A DNA stretch of 64,000 nt from an uncultured Faecalibacterium sp. (GTDB taxonomy: Bacteria > Bacillota > Clostridia > Oscillospirales > Ruminococcaceae): NCBI GenBank assembly GCA_934547065.1, contig CAKTEF010000007.1, positions 12,863-76,862 on the forward strand, read 5' to 3'. Both the position numbers and the translations under genes were made by a program. The notes under the pieces were generated by a model. That model searched no databases. It was not told the DNA's origin and saw nothing but the letters and a program-made list of their open reading frames with translations. The stretch's first letter is position 1, and every line of letters starts with the position of its first letter. Positions 31,175 to 39,604 of this stretch are shown here, piece by piece.

Positions 31175-32563
31175 ATGGAACGCACTGAGATCGTTTCGCT
31201 GTTCAAAAACACCCCCGCCGACGGTGCCGAGATCACCGTCTGCGGCTGGGCCAAGAACATCCGCGACTCCAAGAACATCGGCTTCATCGCCCTGTCGGAC
31301 GGCGGCTGCTTCAAGACCCTGCAGGTCGTGCTGGAAGCCGGCAAGCTGGCAAACTACGACGAAGTCATCCACACCGGTCTGTACAGCAGCCTGCGCATCA
31401 AGGGCAAGCTGGTGCTCACCCCGCAGGCAAAGCAGCCCTTTGAGCTGAACGCCGACAGCGTGGAGATCCTGGGCGACTGCCCCGCCGACGAGTACCCCCT
31501 GCAGAAAAAGAAGATGAGCATGGAGTATCTGCGCACCATGCCCACCCTGCGCCCCCGCACCAACACGTTCAACGCGGCATTCCGCGTGCGCAGCGTGGCC
31601 GCCTACGCCATCCACAAGTTCTTCCAGGAGAACGGCTTTGTCTACGCTCACTCCCCGCTGCTGACCGCCTCCGACTGCGAGGGTGCCGGTGAAATGTTCC
31701 AGGTCACCACGCTGGATCTGCAGAACGTGCCGAAAACCGAGGACGGCGCTGTGGATTACACCCAGGACTTTTTTGAAAAGCCCGTCAACCTGACCGTTTC
31801 CGGCCAGCTGGAAGCCGAGGCCATGGCCATGGCCTTTGGCAAGGTGTACACCTTTGGCCCCACGTTCCGTGCGGAAAAGAGCTTTACCACCCGCCATGCT
31901 GCCGAGTTCTGGATGATCGAGCCCGAAATGGCGTTCTGCGACCTGAACGGCTACATGGACACCGCCGAGGCCATGACCAAATTCGTCATCCGCTACGTGC
32001 TGGACAACTGCCCGGACGAGATGGCGTTCTTCAACCAGTTCATCGACAAGGGCCTGATCGAGCGGCTGGAGCTGGTGGCGGGCAGCGAGTTCGGCCGCAT
32101 CACCTACACCGATGCCATCGAGATCCTGAAGAAGAACAACAAAAAGTTCCAGTTCCCTGTGGAGTGGGGCGTGGATATCCAGACCGAGCACGAGCGCTAC
32201 CTGACCGAGGTGGTCTTCAAGAAGCCCGTGTTTGTCACCGACTACCCCAAGGAGATCAAGAGCTTCTATATGAAGATGAATGCCGACGGCAAGACCGTGG
32301 CCGCTGCGGATATGCTGGTGCCCGGCATCGGCGAACTGATCGGCGGCAGCCAGCGTGAAGAAAACTACGACAAGCTGGTGGCCCGCATGGACGAGCTTGG
32401 CATGGACAAGACCAACTACGAATGGTATCTGAACCTGCGCAAGTTCGGCGGCGTGGAGCACGCCGGTTACGGCCTGGGCTTTGAGCGGATGATCATGTAC
32501 CTCACGGGCATCCAGAACATCCGTGACGTGCTGCCGTTCCCCCGCACTGCTTACGGTTTCTGA
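31175..32563 (+). CDS. asnS: Asparaginyl-tRNA synthetase
   Basis: A 462-aa class IIb synthetase. An OB-fold anticodon-binding domain (about 1-110; [23 protein letters not shown]) precedes the catalytic domain with motif 2-like [28 protein letters not shown] and motif 3-like [20 protein letters not shown]. The combination of [18 protein letters not shown] and C-terminal [15 protein letters not shown] is typical AsnRS rather than AspRS. GGAGGG precedes the ATG. Regulated by the T-box upstream. Confidence 0.97.
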   Translation: MERTEIVSLFKNTPADGAEITVCGWAKNIRDSKNIGFIALSDGGCFKTLQVVLEAGKLANYDEVIHTGLYSSLRIKGKLVLTPQAKQPFELNADSVEILGDCPADEYPLQKKKMSMEYLRTMPTLRPRTNTFNAAFRVRSVAAYAIHKFFQENGFVYAHSPLLTASDCEGAGEMFQVTTLDLQNVPKTEDGAVDYTQDFFEKPVNLTVSGQLEAEAMAMAFGKVYTFGPTFRAEKSFTTRHAAEFWMIEPEMAFCDLNGYMDTAEAMTKFVIRYVLDNCPDEMAFFNQFIDKGLIERLELVAGSEFGRITYTDAIEILKKNNKKFQFPVEWGVDIQTEHERYLTEVVFKKPVFVTDYPKEIKSFYMKMNADGKTVAAADMLVPGIGELIGGSQREENYDKLVARMDELGMDKTNYEWYLNLRKFGGVEHAGYGLGFERMIMYLTGIQNIRDVLPFPRTAYGF

Positions 32564-32611
32564 TCCCGGTTTCCGAAAAGTCGCCGCCTCTGGCGGCGGC
32601 TTTTTTGACTC

Positions 32612-32672
32612 CTCCAAAGGCTTCTCCTTGAGGAGAAGCTGTCTGCGCAGCAGACTGATGAGGTGGCTCTCC
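32612..32672. repeat. Single REP-like palindromic unit
   Basis: ggcttctccttgaggagaagc followed by tgtctgcgcagcagactgatgaggtgg, the same two-hairpin pattern as in the other intergenic repeats. It lies between asnS and mutY. Confidence 0.7.
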
Positions 32673-32734
32673 CGCTTTCTGCGCCCGATCTGTCCGGCGC
32701 TTTTCTCCAATTTTCAACAACGAGGTAACATTCC

Positions 32735-33790
32735 GTGGAAAACATCTCTCCCGCACTGCTGAATTGGTTCTACGCAAACCAGCGCGTGCTGCCGTTCCGC
32801 ACCGACCCAAGCCCCTATCATGTCTGGCTGAGCGAGATCATGCTCCAGCAGACCCGCGTTTCGGCTGCGCTGCCCTATTACGAGCGCTTTCTGGCCGCGC
32901 TGCCGGACATTCCCGCTCTGGCCGCCTGTGAGGAGGAAAAGCTCCACAAACTGTGGGAGGGCCTGGGTTATTACAGCCGGGTGCGCAACCTGCAAAAGGC
33001 GGCCCGCATCGTCTGCGAGCAGTACGGCGGCCGGCTGCCCGCCGATTACGATGCCCTGCGGGCCCTGCCCGGCATCGGGGACTACACCGCCGGGGCCATT
33101 GCGTCCATCAGCTTCGGCATCCCGGTCCCGGCCGTGGACGGCAACGTGCTCCGGGTGTTCTCCCGCCTGTACAACGACAGCCGCCTGGTCACTGACCCCG
33201 CCGTCAAACGGGAGTTCACGGCCCGCGTGATTGAGCACCAGCCGCCCGCCGCCCCCGGCGATTACAACCAGGCCCTGATGGAGCTGGGCGCGCTGGTCTG
33301 TGTGCCCAACGGTGCCCCCCTGTGCGGGCAGTGCCCGCTGGCCGGCCTGTGTGCCGCCCGCGCGGCCGGCACCGCCCTTTCGCTGCCCCAGAAAACCGCC
33401 CCCAAAGCCCGGCGCATCACGCCGGTCACGGTGGCTCTGGTGGAAAGCGAGGCGGGCATCCTGCTCCAGCAGAGGCCGGAAAAGGGCCTGCTGGCCGGTC
33501 TGTGGCAGCCGGTGCTCTGGGAAGATGCCGCCCTTTCGGCGGATCAGCTGCTCCGGCAGCTGGCGGTGCTGGGCGTGGACTGCACCGGGGCCAAGCCCGC
33601 CGCCCTGCCCCCCGCCAAGCATATCTTCAGCCACATCGAGTGGAGGATGCAGGGGTTTGTGCTGACCGTGCCTGCGCAGCCCGCCCCGGCAGGCTGCGTG
33701 TGGGCCAGCCGCGCCCAGCTGGAAGCCGAGTACACCCTGCCCGGCGCGTTCAAGTCTTACAAAAAGCATCTGTCGGCCCGGCTGCCCTGA
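32735..33790 (+). CDS. mutY: A/G-specific adenine glycosylase
   Basis: A 351-aa DNA repair glycosylase that removes A opposite 8-oxoG. Helix-hairpin-helix LPGIGDYTAGAIAS with the catalytic Asp in VDGNVLRV, then the iron-sulfur cysteines of CVPNGAPLCGQCPLAGLC (C-x7-C-x2-C-x5-C, a spacing I associate with clostridial members) and a C-terminal NUDIX-like 8-oxoG recognition domain (FSHIEWRMQGF). Start is GTG 32735 with CGAGGTAA upstream. Confidence 0.95.
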   Translation: MENISPALLNWFYANQRVLPFRTDPSPYHVWLSEIMLQQTRVSAALPYYERFLAALPDIPALAACEEEKLHKLWEGLGYYSRVRNLQKAARIVCEQYGGRLPADYDALRALPGIGDYTAGAIASISFGIPVPAVDGNVLRVFSRLYNDSRLVTDPAVKREFTARVIEHQPPAAPGDYNQALMELGALVCVPNGAPLCGQCPLAGLCAARAAGTALSLPQKTAPKARRITPVTVALVESEAGILLQQRPEKGLLAGLWQPVLWEDAALSADQLLRQLAVLGVDCTGAKPAALPPAKHIFSHIEWRMQGFVLTVPAQPAPAGCVWASRAQLEAEYTLPGAFKSYKKHLSARLP

Positions 33791-33825
33791 TTTCACCCGG
33801 AACCATGAAATTTCCGCATTTCCGG

Positions 33826-33854
33826 TTGTAATTTTTCGTTTTTCCGGGTATAAT
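33826..33854 (+). promoter_or_regulatory. Promoter upstream of the small membrane protein
   Basis: -35 TTGTAA (33826-33831), 17-nt spacer, -10 TATAAT (33849-33854). Confidence 0.65.
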
Positions 33855-34051
33855 ATTTCAAAAGACCGGTTGATCGGCTCTGCCACAGGGCCGCCCCGAC
33901 ACGGAGGATGCTGCGGATGATCTTTCTGGTAAAACTTTCGCTCCACATGCTCTCGGCATTGTGGAAAGCAGCAGAGCTTCTGCTGCGGGTTTCCCGCTGG
34001 AAAAACAAGCTGAAACATCGTTTCGACCGAAAAAAGGAGTGTGCTGATCCT

Positions 34052-34246
34052 ATGAAGAAATCCTACTTGATCGCTGTGATCGCAACGCTGGCCGCCATTG
34101 CCGGTGCGCTGGCCGCCGCAGCCGTTTACCTGCGCCGCCGCGAAAAGGAGCTTGATGAATACGAGCGCCTGCTGTTTGGCGAAGATCAGGCTGAGACCGT
34201 GGATGCCCCCGCTGCCGAGACCCCGGCTGAGGATGCTGCGGAATAA
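34052..34246 (+). CDS. Small single-pass membrane protein, unrecognised
   Basis: A 64-aa protein: MKKSYLIAVIATLAAIAGALAAAAVYL membrane helix, basic RRREK stop-transfer, and an acidic tail (YERLLFGEDQAETVDAPAAETPAEDAAE). AAGGAG lies about 12 nt upstream. The same frame is open from 33908, and ATG 33917 has GGAGG 9 nt upstream; starting there would add 45 residues with a second hydrophobic helix. The promoter at 33826-33854 allows either start. No function can be assigned. Confidence 0.6.
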   Translation: MKKSYLIAVIATLAAIAGALAAAAVYLRRREKELDEYERLLFGEDQAETVDAPAAETPAEDAAE

Positions 34247-34260
34247 ATCGGATCCCATTG

Positions 34261-34305
34261 GGCGCACCCGGCTCGTCATTTTTGACTGGCCAGGTGCGTT
34301 TTTTG
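34261..34305 (+). terminator. Terminator after the small membrane protein
   Basis: CGCACC (34263-34268) pairs with GGTGCG (34293-34298), followed by TTTTTT. Confidence 0.6.
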
Positions 34306-34318
34306 TTAGGAGTACATC

Positions 34319-35623
34319 ATGAAACGTTTTCTACTCTGGATCATCGGCGTGCTGCTGGGCGTGGCAGTGCTGCTGGGGGCCGTGATGGCCGTAAGCTATT
34401 CCTTTACCACCGAGGGCTCCCGCCCGGCAGCCGAAACGCAGTTTGGCGGGCAGGCGCTGGAAGTGAACGGTTCCTGCTGGCAGGTGCCGCTGCTGGGCGG
34501 CGTGCTGGACAAGGTGTTCACCAGCCCGGAAACGCTCACCGTGCAGAAGCTGGGCGTGCTGTACGACGCACACCCCGCCCTCACCCTGCCCGATTGGGCC
34601 CGCTACACCACCCTGACCATCCAAACCGACGGCGGCAGCATCGTGTTTGCGGGGTCGGCTGACCAGTATGCGGAGTTCCTGTTCCCCGCAAACGGCAATT
34701 ACAAGGCCCGGCTGACGGTCTGGCGGCTGCCGCAGGACTACCTTGCCACCCAGTTTGAGGGCGGCACCACCGGAGCCATCCGGAAGAACCCGGGCGTGGA
34801 GCACCCGGCCAGGCCCACCGGCTGGTACAGCTTTTCGTTCCGGTTCACGCTGCAGGCCAGCGCCGACATCGCATTCTCGGCCGACCGGGTGGAGCAGGGC
34901 GGCGTGGTGGGCCTTGCCGTCACCGGCCTGACCGGCGACAATGCCCCCACCGTGGAAACCGACCTTGGCAGTGTCCACTGCGTGCGCAGCGCCGGCGGCT
35001 GGCGGGCCTACATTCCCGCCGCCTACAACGCTTCGGCGGGCGGGCATGAGGTGGCTGTGACCGTCAACGGCGAAACGTTCACCCGGACGCTGACCGTCCT
35101 GCCCAAAGATTTCGGCACCGTGGAAGTTGAAGCAGAGCCAGCCCCCACCGAGACAGCCAACGCCGAGTTCCGGAACAACATCTGGCCCCTGTATGAGCTG
35201 CCCGTGCGGGAAAAGCTCTGGTCCGGCGGCTTTGTCTGCCCGGCCGAAAACTACATGACGCTGGTGGATTTCGGGCAGGTCAAGGTGACGAACGGCCAGC
35301 AGGGCAGCCGTTCCAACTCCACCAAGCTCTACACCATCCCCGGTGAGCCCTGCCGCGCCCCGGCCCATGGCGTGGTGGTATTTGCGGGCGATCTGGCCCT
35401 GACCGGCAGCACGGTGGTCATCGACCACGGCTGCGGGATGCGCAGCTACCTGTACGGCCTGCAGGAGATCTCCGTCACCCGCGGCCAGACCGTGGAAAAA
35501 GGCCAGGCCGTCGGCTCCCTGGGCGAGGAGCTGACCATGGACTTCAAGCTTGGCAGCAAGAGCGTGAACCCATGGCTCCTGTTCCAGACCAGCGGCGGGC
35601 TGTTCTGGCAGGAGAATGGGTAA
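34319..35623 (+). CDS. Membrane-anchored M23-like (LytM) protein with degenerate active site
   Basis: A 434-aa protein with an N-terminal signal anchor (LLWIIGVLLGVAVLLGAVMAVSY), about 260 residues of beta-rich extracellular region, and a C-terminal duplicated-hybrid fold of M23 peptidases: APAHGVVVFAGDLALTGSTVVIDHGCGMRSYLYGL, then VEKGQAVGSLGE. Active M23 enzymes have an early H-x-G-x-D and a final H-x-H; here the first site reads RSNSTKLYT and the last reads YLYGL, so metal ligands are missing. It is probably a non-catalytic LytM protein that regulates a hydrolase or binds the wall. Monocistronic. Confidence 0.8.
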   Translation: MKRFLLWIIGVLLGVAVLLGAVMAVSYSFTTEGSRPAAETQFGGQALEVNGSCWQVPLLGGVLDKVFTSPETLTVQKLGVLYDAHPALTLPDWARYTTLTIQTDGGSIVFAGSADQYAEFLFPANGNYKARLTVWRLPQDYLATQFEGGTTGAIRKNPGVEHPARPTGWYSFSFRFTLQASADIAFSADRVEQGGVVGLAVTGLTGDNAPTVETDLGSVHCVRSAGGWRAYIPAAYNASAGGHEVAVTVNGETFTRTLTVLPKDFGTVEVEAEPAPTETANAEFRNNIWPLYELPVREKLWSGGFVCPAENYMTLVDFGQVKVTNGQQGSRSNSTKLYTIPGEPCRAPAHGVVVFAGDLALTGSTVVIDHGCGMRSYLYGLQEISVTRGQTVEKGQAVGSLGEELTMDFKLGSKSVNPWLLFQTSGGLFWQENG

Positions 35624-35631
35624 CAGAGCAT

Positions 35632-35679
35632 AAAAACCGGGAGCGGATGCCGCGTTACAGCATCCGCTCCCGGTTTTTC
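35632..35679. terminator. Bidirectional terminator between M23-like gene and TA module
   Basis: AAAAACCGGGAGCGGATGC pairs with GCATCCGCTCCCGGTTTTT across a 9-nt loop. It serves the converging genes. Confidence 0.8.
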
Positions 35680-36021
35680 TTAGGATTCGTTTTCTTCCGG
35701 ATGCAATGCATCCTCAAACAAAATTTTCAGATAATCCCTGCCGCCGTAAAGAACACGGTCGATAAAGATGTCTTTCTCAAGCACATGGTAGAAAATCAGG
35801 TATTTCCCGCTGACCAAAAAGCGTTCTTCTCGATAAACTTCTGCAAATGCAGTCACGATCTCGCCGCTCTCCGCGAAGATTTCCAGTTGGTCTACCGTAT
35901 CCATGATCCGGTTCAACGTCTTCTCCGCAGAATCCTGATTCTGAAGCTCAACTGCAATGTAAGCCCAGATATCATCCATATCACGTCGGGATTGTGACGT
36001 GTAGTTAATTTTATTTTTCAT
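35680..36021 (-). CDS. RelE/ParE-family toxin
   Basis: A 113-aa ParE-type toxin: YTSQSRRDMDDIWAYIAVELQNQDSAEKTLNRIMDTVDQLEIFAESG is the helical N terminus of this family, then REERFLVSGKYLIFYHVLEKDIFIDRVLYGGRDY. ParE proteins inhibit gyrase and RelE proteins cut mRNA; the helical N terminus and YGGRDY end favour the ParE/RelE stabilisation group. It overlaps its antitoxin by 11 nt. Confidence 0.88.
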   Translation of the reverse strand: MKNKINYTSQSRRDMDDIWAYIAVELQNQDSAEKTLNRIMDTVDQLEIFAESGEIVTAFAEVYREERFLVSGKYLIFYHVLEKDIFIDRVLYGGRDYLKILFEDALHPEENES

Positions 36022-36271
36022 TGGCCTTTACGCGGAAATGCGCCCTCATATCTTCCGGAGAATACAATTTTTCTGTTTCCGCCGATCGTCTCCCTTTTGT
36101 GATCTCATTCATCAGGCGGATGGTCGCCTGTGCTTTCTCGTAGTCGTGCATATCAAGGATGGCATATTTCCCGCGCCCGTTCTTTGTCAGAAAAACCGGC
36201 GAACCTTCTTCTACGTCCCGCAGGACCTCCGTATAATTGCGCAGGTCAGAGATTGGTTTGATGTTCGGCAT
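36011..36271 (-). CDS. Phd/YefM-type antitoxin
   Basis: An 86-aa protein with Phd fold: MPNIKPISDLRNYTEVLRDVEEGSPVFLTKNGRGKYAILDMHDYEKAQATIRL, then a short C-terminal tail (YSPEDMRAHFRVKANEK). AAAGGAG precedes ATG 36271. It represses its own promoter and binds the ParE-like toxin by family analogy. Confidence 0.9.
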   Translation of the reverse strand: MPNIKPISDLRNYTEVLRDVEEGSPVFLTKNGRGKYAILDMHDYEKAQATIRLMNEITKGRRSAETEKLYSPEDMRAHFRVKANEK

Positions 36272-36293
36272 AAAATCAGCTCCTTTCGTTTTT

Positions 36294-36322
36294 AGTATAG
36301 CGTATTCTGCTGTAAAATTCAA
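36294..36322 (-). promoter_or_regulatory. Promoter of the Phd-ParE pair
   Basis: Minus strand -35 TTGAAT (36322-36317), 17-nt spacer, -10 TATACT (36299-36294). Confidence 0.6.
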
Positions 36323-36344
36323 CAGCAAATTTGCAGCGCTTTTA

Positions 36345-36380
36345 CAAAAAAGGACCTGACAACGCCTGTCAGGTCCTTTT
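36345..36380 (-). terminator. Terminator of the aldo/keto reductase gene
   Basis: AAGGACCTGACA / TGTCAGGTCCTT stem with a 5-nt loop, followed on the minus strand by TTTTG. Confidence 0.8.
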
Positions 36381-36387
36381 GACCAAC

Positions 36388-37371
36388 TCAAGAAATGCTG
36401 TCCACATCCCACTTCATGCGCACGGCATCGGCACCGTCCAGCCGCAGCTCCATGGCACCGGCATTGTCCAGCACCTGCTCCGGGGTGCGGGCCCCGCACA
36501 GCACATGCAGGCCGGGGATCATCCGGGCCGTCAGCGCGATCACCAGCTGGGCCGGGGTGCAGTGGTACTTTTCGGTCAGGTCGCTCCACTTGGCCAGCAG
36601 ATCCAGCGCCTGGGCGCGGCGGGCAGGCTGGAAGCAGGGGTTCGCGTTCCGGGTGCTACCCTCCGGGTAGGTGGTATCCATGGTCACCTTGCCGGTCAGC
36701 AGGCCCTGCTCCAACGGGGAGTAGGCCTGCACCGAAACGCCCAGCTCTTTGCAGGTGGGCAGCAGCTGCTTTTCCACCCGGCGGGTCAGCAGGCTGTATT
36801 TTTCCTGGATGACATCCAGCTGGCCGTATTTGCAGTAGCCCCGGATGATATCCGCCGTCACGTTGGCTGCGCCGATGGCGCGCACCTTGCCCTGTGCTTT
36901 CAGCTGCATCATGGCTTCCACCGTGGCTTCCAGCGGATACAGCCCCAGGTCCGGGCTCTGCCAGTGGGTGTACAGCACATCCAGGTGGTCGGTGCCCAGG
37001 CGGCGCAGGCTGTCCTCCACATCGTCAATGATGCTCTGGGCCGAAAGGTCGCGGTAGACGCTCACGCCGTCCACCACCTTGTGCAGCACGGGGGTGTTAT
37101 GCCGCCATTCCAGCCCGCACTTGGTGGAGAGCACCACCTTGTCGCGGTCGATGTGGCGCAGCGCCTCGCCCACCACGTTCTCGCTGTGGTACAGCCCGTA
37201 GACGGGGGCCGTGTCGATCCACCGGATGCCCTGCTCCACGGCGGTCCGGATGGCCCGGACCGACAGCGCATCGTCGTTGTCGCCCCACCATGCACCGCCG
37301 CCAATGGCCCAGGTGCCCAGCCCCAGGAACGGCACCTCGATGCCGCTTTTGCCAATGTTGATGTTTTGCAT
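36388..37371 (-). CDS. Aldo/keto reductase
   Basis: A 327-aa NAD(P)H-dependent (beta/alpha)8 oxidoreductase. Catalytic tetrad visible: Asp in RWIDTAPVYGLYHSE with the Tyr, Lys in VVLSTKCG, His in DVLYTHWQSP; cofactor region VIALTARMIPGLHVLCGARTPEQV. The substrate cannot be told. The start is taken at 37371 (MQNINIGKSG), which follows GGAGGG by 7 nt, rather than the ATG at 37386, which contains the ribosome site. Confidence 0.92.
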   Translation of the reverse strand: MQNINIGKSGIEVPFLGLGTWAIGGGAWWGDNDDALSVRAIRTAVEQGIRWIDTAPVYGLYHSENVVGEALRHIDRDKVVLSTKCGLEWRHNTPVLHKVVDGVSVYRDLSAQSIIDDVEDSLRRLGTDHLDVLYTHWQSPDLGLYPLEATVEAMMQLKAQGKVRAIGAANVTADIIRGYCKYGQLDVIQEKYSLLTRRVEKQLLPTCKELGVSVQAYSPLEQGLLTGKVTMDTTYPEGSTRNANPCFQPARRAQALDLLAKWSDLTEKYHCTPAQLVIALTARMIPGLHVLCGARTPEQVLDNAGAMELRLDGADAVRMKWDVDSIS

Positions 37372-37461
37372 ATACGTTCCCTCCATGTCAGCAGTGTTCC
37401 CCGCAATGGGAGCATCTCATTCCGTAGCTGACATTTTTCGTTGTATTTTTTGTGTTTTATG

Positions 37462-37507
37462 AAAAAAGAGCCGCCATGCCGGGGGTCGCCCCGCACAGCA
37501 GCTCTCT
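37462..37507 (-). terminator. Terminator of prfC
   Basis: GAGCTGCTGTGCGGGG pairs with CCCCCGGCATGGCGGCTC on the minus strand, followed by TTTTTTC. Confidence 0.7.
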
Positions 37508-37513
37508 TTCAAC

Positions 37514-39118
37514 TCAGATATTGCCGAACTCGCTCAGTTCCAGCGTCTCGTTGTGGGTCTCGGCCCAGCGCACCGCCCAATCGGAGGTGAACAGCAGCAG
37601 GCGGTTTCCCCTCATATCCTCCACCGCCTTGGTGTCGCTGGTCAGATCCAGGTCGCGCAGGTTGTAGGTGTCGGGGTCGTTCTTCACCCAGCGCAGCTGC
37701 TCAAAGGGCAGCTGCTGCATCCGGATCTCCACGTTGTATTCGGTGTTCAGGCGGTACTCCAGCACTTCCAGCTGCAGCACGCCGACCACGCCGACCACCA
37801 CTTCTTCCATGCCGCCGCCCACTTCGCGGAAGATCTGGATGGCACCCTCCTGGGCGATCTGCTCCATGCCTTTCACGAACTGCTTGCGCTTCATGGTATC
37901 TTTCTGCTCAATGCGGGCAAAGTGCTCCGGCGAGAATGTCGGGATGCCCGCAAACTGCACCTTTTTCTTGCCGGTACACAGGGTGTCGCCGATGGAGAAG
38001 ATGCCCGGATCGAACAGGCCGATGATATCGCCCGCATAGGCTTCGTCCACAATGGCGCGGTCCTGGGCCATCAGCTGGGTGCCGGTGGCCAGCTTGATGT
38101 TCTTGCCCTCCTGCACATGATAGGCCTCCATGCCGCGCTCAAACTTGCCGGAGCAGATGCGCATGAAAGCGATGCGGTCGCGGTGGGCCTTGTTCATGTT
38201 GGCCTGAATCTTGAAGATAAAGGCCGAGAATTCGTCGCGGCAGGGGTCCACGGCCTCGCCGGTCAGGCTGTCCACGCGGGCCAGCGGGGTGGGGGTCAGG
38301 CGCAGGAAGTTTTCCAGGAACGGCTCCACGCCAAAGTTGGTCAGAGCAGAACCGAAGAACACCGGGCTCAGCTCACCGCGCAGCACCTTGTCCAGGTCAA
38401 ACTCCTCCGCAGCGCCGTCCAGCAGCTCGATCTCATCCACCAGCTGCTGATGCAGGTAGGGGGTGAGCAGCTCGTCCAGAGCCGGATCGCCCAGCTCGGC
38501 TTCGGTCTCCTCCACCTTTTTCACGCCGTTGGCGCGGCCGTCGCTGGAAAAGGCCAGCACCTTGCGGGTGTTGCGGTCGAACACGCCCTTGAACGCCTTG
38601 CCGCAGCCGATGGGCCAGTTCATCGGGTAGGTCTTGATGCCCAGGATCTCCTCGATGTTCTCCATCAGCTCAAACGGATCGCGGGCTTCGCGGTCCATCT
38701 TGTTGATAAAGGTAAAAATGGGGATGTGGCGCAGGGTACACACCTTGAACAGCTTGATGGTCTGGGCCTCAACGCCCTTGGCTGCGTCGATGACCATAAC
38801 GGCCGAGTCCGCTGCCATCAGGGTGCGGTAGGTATCCTCCGAGAAGTCCTGGTGGCCCGGCGTGTCCAGGATGTTGACGCACTTGCCCGCATAGTTGAAC
38901 TGCAGCACAGAGGAAGTAACGGAAATACCGCGCTGTTTTTCAATGTCCATCCAGTCGGACACGGCATGCTTGGCGCTCTGCTTGCCCTTGACGGAGCCCG
39001 CCTGGTTGATGGCTCCACCGTACAGCAGCAGCTTTTCGGTCAGTGTGGTTTTGCCGGCATCGGGATGGCTGATGATCGCAAACGTCCGGCGGCGCTCGAT
39101 TTCTTCACGATTTGTCAT
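37514..39118 (-). CDS. prfC: Peptide chain release factor 3
   Basis: A 534-aa translational GTPase that recycles RF1/RF2. G1 SHPDAGKTTLTEKLLL, G2 region QRGISVTSS, G3 LDTPGHQDFSEDT, G4 FINKMDREARDP. The TYRTLMAADSAVMVIDAAKGVE stretch and the KPP-poor C terminus are those of RF3 rather than EF-G. ATG 39118 has CAGGAG upstream; the M at 39163 is less likely. A large repeat lies upstream. Confidence 0.96.
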   Translation of the reverse strand: MTNREEIERRRTFAIISHPDAGKTTLTEKLLLYGGAINQAGSVKGKQSAKHAVSDWMDIEKQRGISVTSSVLQFNYAGKCVNILDTPGHQDFSEDTYRTLMAADSAVMVIDAAKGVEAQTIKLFKVCTLRHIPIFTFINKMDREARDPFELMENIEEILGIKTYPMNWPIGCGKAFKGVFDRNTRKVLAFSSDGRANGVKKVEETEAELGDPALDELLTPYLHQQLVDEIELLDGAAEEFDLDKVLRGELSPVFFGSALTNFGVEPFLENFLRLTPTPLARVDSLTGEAVDPCRDEFSAFIFKIQANMNKAHRDRIAFMRICSGKFERGMEAYHVQEGKNIKLATGTQLMAQDRAIVDEAYAGDIIGLFDPGIFSIGDTLCTGKKKVQFAGIPTFSPEHFARIEQKDTMKRKQFVKGMEQIAQEGAIQIFREVGGGMEEVVVGVVGVLQLEVLEYRLNTEYNVEIRMQQLPFEQLRWVKNDPDTYNLRDLDLTSDTKAVEDMRGNRLLLFTSDWAVRWAETHNETLELSEFGNI

Positions 39119-39218
39119 ATATGATTTCTCCTGAATTGATAAGGGGATCGTTCTTTCTTCCAAGCAGAGTGATTTACATGGGTGCGTCTCCTGTACTTCT
39201 GCTTCACAGGGAAGCGGC

Positions 39219-39533
39219 TGCTCTGTACAACCTCTCCGTCATCATCGCTGACGCTCGATGCCACCTCCCCTAGTAGGGGAGGCTTTGGCATGAGATTCAT
39301 TTTTCGCTAAAATCGCCTGCGGCTCCAAAACCAACATCTGCCGCAAGGTTTTCACCTCATCAGTCTGCTGCGCAGACAGCTTCCCCGCCGGGGAAGCCTT
39401 TTGAAAGGACCTTACGCCAGCAGGACCAAATGGAGCGAAGCGTTTACGTTCGAAAACGCGACGGCCTGCCAAGGGCTCCCCTACTAGGGGAGCTGTCACG
39501 GCAAAGCCCGTGACTGAGAGGTTGTACAGAGCA
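39219..39533. repeat. MITE-like repeat with 18-bp terminal inverted repeats
   Basis: Bounded by TGCTCTGTACAACCTCTC (39219-39236) and its exact complement (39516-39533). It contains ctcccctagtaggggag-type palindromes, the cttccccgccggggaag REP unit and cgcaaggttttcacctcatc. It shares order and blocks with 13320-13661 and holds no protein gene. The 486-nt gap 39119-39604 contains only this. Confidence 0.85.
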
Positions 39534-39604
39534 GGGCCTGCCCATTAAAATTTACACACAAACTGTATTTTACCAGCAAATCCACCTAGATGCAAGACTT
39601 TTTG

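Noticed and set aside
32735..33790. Non-standard C-x7 spacing in the MutY iron-sulfur cluster as a defect
   Set aside because: All four Cys are present and the CVPNGAPLC spacing is, to my knowledge, common in clostridial MutY.
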